The notes beneath the pieces were generated by a model, which saw only the letters and a program-made list of their open reading frames with translations, did not search any database and was not told the DNA's origin. Source: Akkermansiaceae bacterium (GTDB lineage: Bacteria; Verrucomicrobiota; Verrucomicrobiia; Verrucomicrobiales; Akkermansiaceae). Taken from it: DNA of 64,000 nucleotides. The stretch's first letter is position 1; each line of letters starts with the position of its first letter. Below are positions 1 to 8,541 of the stretch, in pieces. The DNA lies in the NCBI GenBank assembly GCA_025457665.1, contig JALOTY010000009.1:1-64000 (forward strand). The letters run 5' to 3'. The translations under genes were made by a program, and so were the position numbers.

Positions 1-62
1 GGCACCCCGTCGTTGTCGTGATCGAGGTTGATGCCACCCGTCGTGCCATTGGCCGCTTGCCA
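1..62. repeat. 62-bp sequence identical to 3270-3331
   Basis: Positions 1-62 are identical to 3270-3331 in the same orientation. Both copies lie in the coding sequence of the C-terminal module (W-Q-A-A-N-G-T-T-G-G ... D-N-D-G-V-P) of two neighbouring exoproteins. Identity stops abruptly at 63/3332. The left limit cannot be seen because it is the window edge. Confidence 0.95.
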
Positions 63-2960
63 TGTGGCAAAGGTTTGCTCAGGGAGGCGAGTGACGCTCA
101 GATGGTATGTGCTCGTTCTGCCGGAGATCGTTGATGTAACGGTGATGGTATTCGTCCCGATGCTCAGAGGGATGGGAGCCGAGGCGGAACCGGAGTTCAC
201 GGAAATGCCGTTCACGCTAATGTCCGCCCCTGCCAGAGTAGGCGTCACCATGAGAGTGGGTGACGTAACATTCGCGGAGTAGGTGAAAGTGTCTCCAGCA
301 AACGAGGGCGTCAGTGCGCCTTCACTTATCGTCAGGGCAGTCAACCGGGACGCCACGGCGCTTGTTTCAAGCAATTCGATCATCCCGCGGCCCATGGCGT
401 CACCTACGAGCATGTAGGTCTCGGCATTATGCCAGTAGTGGTAGCCTTGGGAGGTGTTAGGACCGGTGGTCCGCCAGTAGCCACGACCTTCCATGGACTT
501 CACGTTGCCTGCAAACTCGGGATACGATGTGCCATTCCCCACCGCGAGTTGGGCATTGACCACGGTCATGCGATTTCCCGTGGCAGCGAAACCATCGAAT
601 CCGGAGGTGACGGTGACAAAAGGCGCCGTGGGCTGGATTTTTCCAGGGTAGCGGGCATGGTAATACTGACGGAGTTGTTTGATGAGGCGGACAAGATTTT
701 GCTCGTAGCGCACGGCATACTCGGTCTCCGAGCTTTGGCCGTCATTCCAGCCGTGGAACCATCCAAATCCGCCGATCTCAAAGCCGCGCGATGCCCACTG
801 CGGATACTCGGTCGCAAAGTTATCCAGAATGTCGCAAACGTTGAATACGGAATACACCGCCCAGTTCGAATTGCCGCCGGGAACGGGTGCATTCGCGGCG
901 CTGGAGGTGTGGTTGTTCTTGCTGGAATAAGTGATGCCTCCGTGCTTCACCTGACTGCCGGTGACATAGGCAAGTCCACTTGCCCAAACTCTGGCACCCA
1001 TATCTTCCTCATCAAGGAAGGAGTCGTCATACTGCTTTCCGGCATACCAAGCGGAGGGAACTGTCGCGCTGCCGGGCTGTTTCACATAATCGCCATATCC
1101 GGCATAAGTGATACCACCGTAGGTGTAGCGCGGACTGCCCGGTGGAAGAAAATCCCAACCAAGAGAGCGGTTGCCGATGGAGGCCTTGATGATGAGCACG
1201 GGCTCATCGTGAATGTAGCCGACAGCGTGGCCAAAGCCCAGTTCCGGGCCGAACGAACTGCTGCTTTCCCCAAATCCGGGGGCCAGCGGAGCATCGCCCA
1301 GAGCGGAAATGACACCACGGTAAAGCACATCCTGACGCACCGTCCACGAGTTGCTGGAAGTGATGAGATTGGGGAACTTCTTTTCGGTTTGCGTGAGCGA
1401 TTGCAGCGTATCCGTGCCAGTGCCCGCAACGCGACCGAAGCCAACCATATTCGATTGGCCGGACAGGATGAACACCTTCACCGGCTTCGTGCCGGTTCCG
1501 GCGGAACCATCAGGGTCGGGCAGCGGATAAGGAATAACGGGCTTGGAAGATGAGAGCGTGGGATTCGTGTAGGCGGCGCCGACTTCATACCAGTCCTCCG
1601 CATTGTCGCCGTCCGTGTCACGCAGCAGAGGACTGGTGCCAGTTTGGGTCTCGCTCACGAAAGTGCCGGTATGGGTCTCCACATTGTCAGCGAGGCCATC
1701 GCCATCGCTGTCGGTCTTGGTGGGATTGGTGCCGCGATTTGAACTGCTGACCCACACACCGGTGTTGGATTCCACGCCATCGTTCAGACCATCGCCATCG
1801 GTGTCCGCTTTTGTCGGACTCGTGGGGGGGCGACTGCCCACGCCTGTGATCTCGGCCCCATCCAACAAGGTGTCGTTGTCCGTGTCGTCATCGAGTGGCA
1901 AGGTTCCGCGCTGATACTCCTGAAGATTCGTGAGCCCGTCGGAGTCGAGATCGTCGCCAGGAGCGAGCAATGTGCCGGAGGCAGGCGAGGTGTGCAGCAG
2001 TTCGAAGTCATCCGGCATGCCATCGGCATCGGTATCCGTGACGATGAAATCAAACATCATGCCGGGGGTCGGAGTGCCGGTAGGCACGCCATTGAGATAG
2101 CTGTCCACCCGCCAATAGTAGGTGGCGGCGACGGGGGCGTTCACCGTGAGCGTGGTTTGATTCAGTGCGGCGTTGACGACCTTGGCAAGTCCCGCCGGAT
2201 TGGTGCCGAACCACACATCCACCCAGACATTCGTTCCCGTGGTGGGGGCGAGATTGGTCCAGCTCAGTGCGACATTGCCCGCGGGAACCGTGGCCCCGTC
2301 ATCCGGGGAAGGATTCTGTGGGTGTTCGAGATCAAGGTGAAAGACACGTTCCCGGGCTGTCGTGAAGGTCATGGTGGCATTCCCCACGCCGAGATCGCCG
2401 GAGTCATAGTAGCTGCCGATCCGGGCATTGCTGATGTTTCCCGTGTAAGAGAGGTAGGGAATGCCCGTCGTCCAGGAGACGGCGGATTTCATGCCGACAT
2501 CAATGGCGTAAGTGGTATTGGGTTGGAGCAGGACCGGATTGGCAAAGGTCCACGTCATGTAGGCCCCGCTTGCCGTGTTCGTGGTTTGCGGAAAGGTCTC
2601 CGAGGCAATCTGGGTGAAGCTTGTGCCGGAGACCGTGCCCACCCGCACTGTGTAAGTCGTCTGCGCGGCCTTCAGGTTCCCCGTGCTGATCTTGTAGGTC
2701 AGCGCCTTCAATCGAAGTTCGGTGTTGCCCGTGCTGAAGGTCTGCCCCTTGGCTGAGTCCGATGGATTCGACTCATTGGCGGTCTGAAAGAACCATTTGT
2801 CGCTTCCTGTCGGCGTGGCCAGATTTGCGATATCCGAGCCATTGACGATCGGCGCACTCGTGCTGCTGCTGAAGGTGCCTGCGATCGCATGGCTGATGCC
2901 GAAAGCAAAACCCATCATCAGCGCGAACCAGAGAGGGGATCTTTGTTTTTGAGGGGTCAT
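1..2960 (-). CDS. Exported SGNH/sialate O-acetylesterase-like protein, C-terminus cut by window edge
   Basis: The frame is open from ATG at 2960 to the left edge (about 986 residues visible, no stop). A signal peptide (residues 1-27) precedes a choice-of-anchor-like beta domain (about 28-200) and an Ig/FN3-like domain (about 215-300). A run of Asp-rich thrombospondin type 3/EF-hand-like repeats follows (DTDADG, DLDSDG, DTDGDG, DSDGDG, DTDGD; about 305-460). The SGNH/DUF303 carbohydrate esterase domain has the block I motif GQSNM with Ser503 as nucleophile and the late HYWHNAET motif (His841/844) expected to carry the catalytic His. A cadherin-like beta-sandwich follows, then the verrucomicrobial C-terminal module that continues outside the window. 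It starts 17 bp after the stop of the M66-like protease gene, so the two are probably co-transcribed. Likely role: deacetylating extracellular glycans; the substrate is unknown. Confidence 0.85.
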   Translation of the reverse strand, partial: MTPQKQRSPLWFALMMGFAFGISHAIAGTFSSSTSAPIVNGSDIANLATPTGSDKWFFQTANESNPSDSAKGQTFSTGNTELRLKALTYKISTGNLKAAQTTYTVRVGTVSGTSFTQIASETFPQTTNTASGAYMTWTFANPVLLQPNTTYAIDVGMKSAVSWTTGIPYLSYTGNISNARIGSYYDSGDLGVGNATMTFTTARERVFHLDLEHPQNPSPDDGATVPAGNVALSWTNLAPTTGTNVWVDVWFGTNPAGLAKVVNAALNQTTLTVNAPVAATYYWRVDSYLNGVPTGTPTPGMMFDFIVTDTDADGMPDDFELLHTSPASGTLLAPGDDLDSDGLTNLQEYQRGTLPLDDDTDNDTLLDGAEITGVGSRPPTSPTKADTDGDGLNDGVESNTGVWVSSSNRGTNPTKTDSDGDGLADNVETHTGTFVSETQTGTSPLLRDTDGDNAEDWYEVGAAYTNPTLSSSKPVIPYPLPDPDGSAGTGTKPVKVFILSGQSNMVGFGRVAGTGTDTLQSLTQTEKKFPNLITSSNSWTVRQDVLYRGVISALGDAPLAPGFGESSSSFGPELGFGHAVGYIHDEPVLIIKASIGNRSLGWDFLPPGSPRYTYGGITYAGYGDYVKQPGSATVPSAWYAGKQYDDSFLDEEDMGARVWASGLAYVTGSQVKHGGITYSSKNNHTSSAANAPVPGGNSNWAVYSVFNVCDILDNFATEYPQWASRGFEIGGFGWFHGWNDGQSSETEYAVRYEQNLVRLIKQLRQYYHARYPGKIQPTAPFVTVTSGFDGFAATGNRMTVVNAQLAVGNGTSYPEFAGNVKSMEGRGYWRTTGPNTSQGYHYWHNAETYMLVGDAMGRGMIELLETSAVASRLTALTISEGALTPSFAGDTFTYSANVTSPTLMVTPTLAGADISVNGISVNSGSASAPIPLSIGTNTITVTSTISGRTSTYHLSVTRLPEQTFATWQAANGTTGGINLDHDNDGV

Positions 2961-2977
2961 AGGGAGACTTTGTTGAT

Positions 2978-5900
2978 TCAAGGACCATTCACGCGAAGGC
3001 GCACGAAGCGGCGGCTGCCGAGCGGTGAGGGGAAGGTGTAGGTCACTTCATTTCCGGTGATGGTCACCCTGCCCCCGAGGGTTTCCTCGGTCCAGGGTCC
3101 TTCGACTGATGGCGAGCTTTCGACCACGAAATCGGCGGGATAACTGCCCGGATAACTTGCGGATTTCGTCCAGATGACACTCAAACTTCCCGCATCATTC
3201 GCGATGTCTGGCAAGGCGGTGAAGCCGGTGGTGTTGGAGTTTCCGCCAAGGAAGTATTCGATCCCGTTCGGCACCCCGTCGTTGTCGTGATCGAGGTTGA
3301 TGCCACCCGTCGTGCCATTGGCCGCTTGCCAGAATGTAAAACTGTTAGGCAGAAGACCGATGAGATAGCCGTTTCGATCCAAGGTGAATCCGGCAAATCC
3401 GGCGGCACTGATTTTCGCCAACTGGGCGCTGGTGAGTCCGTTGGCACTGTTGCCAAAGCGGAGTGAACTGCCGGAGACGAAATCGCCTGTGAGGGAAAGG
3501 CTGCCCGCGGACCAATCGGCAGCGCGGCTATCGGCAAATGCCAGGGTGGCCCCGCTGCCAAACTGGATCGTGGCCGTGCCGCTCAGAGCCAGTGGTCCGG
3601 TGCTATCGCTGCGGATGCCGGTGTCGAGCGTGGCATGGCCCAGGGCCAACGGCGAATCCGGCAGGACATGATTGGCCCCGAGCGCGAGGGTTCCGGCGAC
3701 GACCTCGGTGGTCCCCGCGTAGCTGTTAGATCCGGCAAGGGTGAGGGTGCCCGCGCCGGATTTCCTCAAGCCGCCGGTGCTGGTGCCGCCGGAGTTGAGG
3801 AGTGGATCGGCGAGGGTGAAGGAAAAACCGTTGGTATCGATCTTTGCCCCGCCGTTCCCGACATTGAGCGTGACGCCCGAAAATGCGGGGAGATTTGCCG
3901 AGGCGATGAATTGGCCGCCGTTGAAGTTGAATTGCTTCGTAAGCCCGGTGCTGACGGTGATGTTCGAAACGGTGAGCGTGCCGCCATCGAAATTGACGAT
4001 GGCGCTGGTCTTGGTCCCGGAATTTCCCGCATGAAAGCGCAGGGTGTGAAGGGTGGCGGAACCGCTCGTCAGGGTAAGCGTGCCGCTGGCCTGACCGTTG
4101 CCAAGGCTGAGCGTGCCGGTGTTGGCGGTGTTGATGTAGGATCCTCCATCGATGATGAAAGTTCCATCACCAACGCTGGCGGCGGAGCCGATGACATCGG
4201 CATTGGTCGAGCCGCCATTCGATGTCAGCGAGCCTCCTGTTAGACTGAGAACGCCGACGCCGTTGTTGCCGACGACAAGTCCCCGCTGGAAACTGCCTGC
4301 GCCACCGGACTGGAGATCGCCCGCGGTGATTTCATTTCCCGCGCCGAGGATGCTGAGCCGGGTGAGGGTGAGGGTGCCAAGGGAAGACAGCGTGGAACCT
4401 CCGTTGGTGATGAGTCCGGTGGAAGAGGTGGTCGTGACAAAACCGCTGGCTCCGGTGCCGTTGATCGATTGATTGGCGGCAAGCGTGAAGCCCCCGGTGC
4501 TCTGGAGGGTGGCGCTGTCTCCGATCGTGATGAGCGGCGAGGTGGTGATGAGGTTGGAGGGGACGAGCAAAGTGCCTGCCGAGATCGTGGTGTTGCCGGT
4601 GTAGGTATTTGCTGCGAAAAGTCGCCAGGTGCCGGCGCCCGTTTTTGTGAGGCTCACACGATTCGCCGGTGCGGTGGCGCCGTTGAGGGTGTTGTCGGCA
4701 ATCACGCCGCGGATTTCATTGGGCGTGACGGCATCCCCGAAACTGCCGCCGAGGGCAAGGGTGCGCGGGGCGCTGCCCGTGGTGATTCCGATCGGGGCAT
4801 TGAAAGCGGTGGCAGTGAAGATGAGCGGTCCGGTCCCATTGTTAGAGACCGTCGCAGTCACCCCTGCGGAGCTGCTGGGGCCGATCTGGATCGTGCGGTT
4901 CGTGCTATCGCCACTGCCGGTGTAGTTGAGGGTGCTGGAATTCGTCGCGGCGATGACGATGTTTCCCGATGCAGGGGCACCGAGCGAAGAGGACGCGCCG
5001 TAGTTTCGGAGCGTGTTGATGTGGATGGAGCCCTGACGGAGGATGGTGCTTCCCGTGTAGGTGTTGAGCCCGTTGAGCACGAGCGTGCCGCTGCCCTGTT
5101 TGTTGATCCCGAAGCCTCCGCTGACCACTCCTCCCAGACTGAGTGTGCCGGAAGTGATTTCCTGGGTGGAGTTGCTGGTGATGGAAACATTGCCCGTGCC
5201 GAAATCGAGGCCATTGCCCGCATGACGCCAGTTTCCCGTCCACACCATCGGGTTGTTCGGCAAAGTGATGGCAGCACCACTATCGTTGCGAAGGATGGGA
5301 TTACTCGCGCTGCCGATCGTCAGCGAACCGGTGCCTATGGCATTGGGATGATGAATGGCGAGACTGCCATCGGTCAAAGAGGTGCCGCCGGTATAGGTGT
5401 TGGATCCCGTCAGAACCAAGGTCCCTGCGCCGGTTTTGGCGAGACCGGAAGTGCCTGCGACGATGCAATCGAGCGTGGTGGTATTATTGACGACCTCGAT
5501 CCCCGGTGTGGCACCGGCGAGCGTGAGGGTGTTTCCTTCACTGACGATCCAGTTTTCGGAACCGGTGGTATCGCCGAATCTCCAGATTCCCCCTGTGCGG
5601 TTGGCCGCGAGATCAAGCGTGGTATCAGCCGCGAGATTGACCGTGCTGAAATCCAGGGTTTGCCCGAAGCCGGGGGACGGGACGGTGTTGTTGTTCCAAT
5701 TCGATGCCGTATTCCATGACCGGGAACCGCCAGCCGTCTGGGTCCAGATGCCGAGAGGAAGGGTTTCGGCAACGAATTCCACCGTGGCGACACTGATGCT
5801 GTAGCTGCTGCCGGTGGTGGTGGAGAAGGTGGGGGTGATGCTGGAAATCGCAGCGACTTGTTGATGACCGGTGGCGAAGCCGCCCCATTGGCTGCCCCAA

Positions 5901-8368
5901 CTTCCGCTGTAGGTCTGAGTGAGTGGGGAACTTGGGGCGGGATTGCCGGAGGATCCGGGGTTTCCTGAGTTGAGAAGCGCCGCGATCACCAGCGAGTTCG
6001 GACCCGTGGTGGTGAGACCGACGGAATTGGTGTTTGTCCCGCTGCGACTGTTGATCGCTCCGAAGCCATCCTTTGTTCCTGTTAGAGAATAGGCGGTGCC
6101 AATTCCACCATTCGGGTTGTAGCCGGAGACCGTGATGCCGGTGCCGACCGGGCCCGGATCATCGAGATAATAGATCGCCAGCGCGCCGGTTCGGGTGCCG
6201 CCGGTTTGCTGCAAGGCTTCGATCATTTGAATGCCATTGTAGCGGACGCCTTGGATCGCAGCGTGGTCGTTGTTGGCATTTTCGAGGGCGATCGCCACGA
6301 CAAGTTTGTCCGCTCCGGCGGCATTGAAGCTGCCGAGATTGGTGACCGACTTGTAGCCACTGCCGCTGGCGACGGAAAAAGGTTCCGTGGCAAGGATGGT
6401 GATGGCACCGGGCGCGGCGAGGGGGGGCGTGGTGGCGCTGGAAGCCACGGAGGCAGGGCTGGAGAGCGAGCCCGCCCGCATCGAAACGGTGTAGGTGTAT
6501 GTCGTGTTTGGCTGGAGTCCGGTATCGGTATAACTGCGGGAACTTTGCCAACCGCTCGAAGTTCCGCCGGGGTTTCCCGAGGTTTCGGTGAAAAGATACT
6601 CCACCGTGCCACCGGTGAAACCGAACTCCACTTCTCCGGGCACGGCGGCCATGGTGACGGCGCTGGAGCCATGGGCAGTCGGCGGCAGGTCAAAGGTTCC
6701 CCTTGCCGGCATGAGCGGGGCCCAGGTGTAAAAAACCGTAGGGTTTGCAGGCAACCCGACGTCTTCCACATTCGGCGTGGAAAGCAGCTCGATGCGAGTG
6801 ACGGCACCATCGGCGGCAGGAAGATTGATGGCTTCGGTTTCAAGGCTCGATCCACTTGTTAGAGAAGCAGACGTGAGTGCCGATGCCGCGAGCATGTAGG
6901 TTTTCGTGACGCCACCCTGGACGACCCGAACGCAGTAATCCGAGCCGTTCGTGGGGCTGAAGATCGAGTTCGCGGCGGTGCGGTCCGCGGCGACGGAGGG
7001 ATCGAAGAGTCGGATGAGCCCGGCCGTGTAGGGACCGATGGGAGGGTAAACCATATTGACGGCAGGTTTTCCGCCGGACATCGAGGCGAGAATGCTGATG
7101 ACCTGAGTGTCGCGGGTGATGGGAAACTGCACGCCGTTGTTGCTCACGGAGGTGGTGTAGGCCCCGGCGGTCTGATTCCACTGCGCCCAACTGCCATTGC
7201 CACCACTGAGCGCGGGGTTCCACAACACGACATGGCTGTTGAGATAACTCCGCATTTGGTTCACGGAGTAATCGGAGAAATGATTCAGCAGGTAGGATGG
7301 TTCCTCATAACCCGTGCCGCCACCCTGCATGGGGTCCACTTTGTAGGTTCCCGCCGGTCTTCCTCCGACATTGTTGGACTGAACCGTGGGCGGGATGTAG
7401 GCACCGGTGCGGAGATCATAGGCCCATGTGGGTCCGGCATGGGTTTCATTGTAATTGTTAGGGGCCTGGATGCCATGCATGTCGCCCTTGTAGGGATAGG
7501 CGGCACTGTCACCCCAGTGGGGAAGGGAAAGGGCGTGGCCCAGTTCGTGATGCAGGATGCCCCGGGACGTGCCATTTCCCACTCCCGCGAAGCCGCCGGC
7601 CTGACCACCGGCGACAGCATTGTAAACATTGAGATAGTAGAGGCTCCATCGCCCGGAAATGCCTGCCGCTCGTTTCAAGGCACCATTCCACTCCAGAGCG
7701 GCGGCTTGCTCGCCATCGAACGAGAGTCCGGTCTGCACATAGTATTCGGCCTTCGAGCGGATCCTCACGGCCTGAGTGCCGGCATCCGAGCGCGGTGGGA
7801 TGACGAGTTCGCGGAACACGACATCACGAAGTCTCCTGACCTCCAGATCGGTGACCGGCCATTTCGCCTCGACCTCGGCGAAGGTGCCTGAGCTGTAGTC
7901 GCCGGTGGTTTTTGCGAAATAGTGAACATCGGTCATCGTCATCACCACCTTGGTGGGCGCGCTGACCTTCATGTCCGTGATCGTGGTGCTGTCCGGGCCG
8001 GCATTGACGGTGACCTGAAGGCCTTTTTTGATCCAAGCGGCGGGCAGGGTGGCGGTGAAGCTGTTGGCATTGCTGTGTTGCACCACGCCTGGACCGTCGG
8101 GGATCGAGGCCGGCAGCGTGGCCGGACCAGTGAGGGGCACGACGAGGGACTGACCACCGAGACTGAGCGTCGCACTCACCGCGGGCGAGGCAGGGGTGGC
8201 CGGATCGGTCACATGGACCTTGATGAGCGTGTTCCTTTCGCCGACGAGGCCGAAGTAAGGACTGTCCGGCTTGAGGACGTGGGTTTGCCCGAAATAGACG
8301 GCATCGATCGACACCGCCTGTGCTGCAAATGGGCATAGCAGCAAGGCAAGGCTGGGAAGGTATTTCAC
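2978..8368 (-). CDS. Giant exported M66-like metalloprotease with FN3, autotransporter-type beta repeats and verrucomicrobial C-terminal module
   Basis: The protein has 1796 residues. The start is GTG at 8366-8368 and is supported by a clear signal peptide (residues 1-18, ending AQA). Residues 20-400 resemble the M66/StcE-dictomallein peptidase region: a conserved stretch around MTMTDVHYF (142-151) and the zinc site HELGHALSLPH with His274, Glu275, His278 and His284. An FN3-like domain and a concanavalin-like domain follow. Several autotransporter-associated beta-strand repeats come next (motif K-x-G-x-GT-L-x-L-x-G-x-N-x-Y-x-G-x-T, at least four copies, roughly residues 980-1620). The C-terminus is an EF-hand/TSP3-like DHDNDG segment plus a beta domain ending in F-V-R-L-R-V. 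It is the first gene of a likely two-gene operon with the SGNH esterase. The position normally held by Gly in H-x-x-G-x-x-H metzincins is Ser281. Secreted or surface location and proteolysis are inferred from family; the target could be glycoproteins. Confidence 0.85.
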   Translation of the reverse strand: MKYLPSLALLLCPFAAQAVSIDAVYFGQTHVLKPDSPYFGLVGERNTLIKVHVTDPATPASPAVSATLSLGGQSLVVPLTGPATLPASIPDGPGVVQHSNANSFTATLPAAWIKKGLQVTVNAGPDSTTITDMKVSAPTKVVMTMTDVHYFAKTTGDYSSGTFAEVEAKWPVTDLEVRRLRDVVFRELVIPPRSDAGTQAVRIRSKAEYYVQTGLSFDGEQAAALEWNGALKRAAGISGRWSLYYLNVYNAVAGGQAGGFAGVGNGTSRGILHHELGHALSLPHWGDSAAYPYKGDMHGIQAPNNYNETHAGPTWAYDLRTGAYIPPTVQSNNVGGRPAGTYKVDPMQGGGTGYEEPSYLLNHFSDYSVNQMRSYLNSHVVLWNPALSGGNGSWAQWNQTAGAYTTSVSNNGVQFPITRDTQVISILASMSGGKPAVNMVYPPIGPYTAGLIRLFDPSVAADRTAANSIFSPTNGSDYCVRVVQGGVTKTYMLAASALTSASLTSGSSLETEAINLPAADGAVTRIELLSTPNVEDVGLPANPTVFYTWAPLMPARGTFDLPPTAHGSSAVTMAAVPGEVEFGFTGGTVEYLFTETSGNPGGTSSGWQSSRSYTDTGLQPNTTYTYTVSMRAGSLSSPASVASSATTPPLAAPGAITILATEPFSVASGSGYKSVTNLGSFNAAGADKLVVAIALENANNDHAAIQGVRYNGIQMIEALQQTGGTRTGALAIYYLDDPGPVGTGITVSGYNPNGGIGTAYSLTGTKDGFGAINSRSGTNTNSVGLTTTGPNSLVIAALLNSGNPGSSGNPAPSSPLTQTYSGSWGSQWGGFATGHQQVAAISSITPTFSTTTGSSYSISVATVEFVAETLPLGIWTQTAGGSRSWNTASNWNNNTVPSPGFGQTLDFSTVNLAADTTLDLAANRTGGIWRFGDTTGSENWIVSEGNTLTLAGATPGIEVVNNTTTLDCIVAGTSGLAKTGAGTLVLTGSNTYTGGTSLTDGSLAIHHPNAIGTGSLTIGSASNPILRNDSGAAITLPNNPMVWTGNWRHAGNGLDFGTGNVSITSNSTQEITSGTLSLGGVVSGGFGINKQGSGTLVLNGLNTYTGSTILRQGSIHINTLRNYGASSSLGAPASGNIVIAATNSSTLNYTGSGDSTNRTIQIGPSSSAGVTATVSNNGTGPLIFTATAFNAPIGITTGSAPRTLALGGSFGDAVTPNEIRGVIADNTLNGATAPANRVSLTKTGAGTWRLFAANTYTGNTTISAGTLLVPSNLITTSPLITIGDSATLQSTGGFTLAANQSINGTGASGFVTTTSSTGLITNGGSTLSSLGTLTLTRLSILGAGNEITAGDLQSGGAGSFQRGLVVGNNGVGVLSLTGGSLTSNGGSTNADVIGSAASVGDGTFIIDGGSYINTANTGTLSLGNGQASGTLTLTSGSATLHTLRFHAGNSGTKTSAIVNFDGGTLTVSNITVSTGLTKQFNFNGGQFIASANLPAFSGVTLNVGNGGAKIDTNGFSFTLADPLLNSGGTSTGGLRKSGAGTLTLAGSNSYAGTTEVVAGTLALGANHVLPDSPLALGHATLDTGIRSDSTGPLALSGTATIQFGSGATLAFADSRAADWSAGSLSLTGDFVSGSSLRFGNSANGLTSAQLAKISAAGFAGFTLDRNGYLIGLLPNSFTFWQAANGTTGGINLDHDNDGVPNGIEYFLGGNSNTTGFTALPDIANDAGSLSVIWTKSASYPGSYPADFVVESSPSVEGPWTEETLGGRVTITGNEVTYTFPSPLGSRRFVRLRVNGP
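3270..3331. repeat. Second copy of the 62-bp identical C-terminal module segment
   Basis: Same sequence and orientation as 1-62. It encodes part of the Asp/Asn-rich loop and preceding W-Q-A-A-N-G segment of the M66-like protein. Confidence 0.95.
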
Positions 8369-8470
8369 GCGGGATGGGTTTTCGCTCCGAAAAGAGATAA
8401 ACCCTCAATGCCGATAACCGAAGGAAAAGAGATGAAGAAATCCGTCAAAATGTTGCCTCGATCGGGCAAA

Positions 8471-8503
8471 AGAAAACCCCTCCCGGCCAAAAGCCGGGAG
8501 AGG
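8471..8503 (-). terminator. Intrinsic terminator of the mcsA-mcsB-clpC operon
   Basis: Reading on the minus strand just after the clpC stop, CTCCCGGC (8500-8493) pairs with GCCGGGAG (8487-8480) around a TTTTG loop. A T-rich tail (TTTTCTTTT) follows at 8476-8467. This is a textbook Rho-independent structure in the direction of clpC transcription, and it separates clpC from the M66-like gene. Confidence 0.85.
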
Positions 8504-8541
8504 TGGGAAACTTTCAACTCGATTGAACCCTGCCGGGACCT

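Noticed and set aside
429..1553. Long plus-strand open frame (374 codons)
   Set aside because: It is the antisense shadow of the SGNH exoprotein, whose frame gives recognisable domains and motifs throughout.
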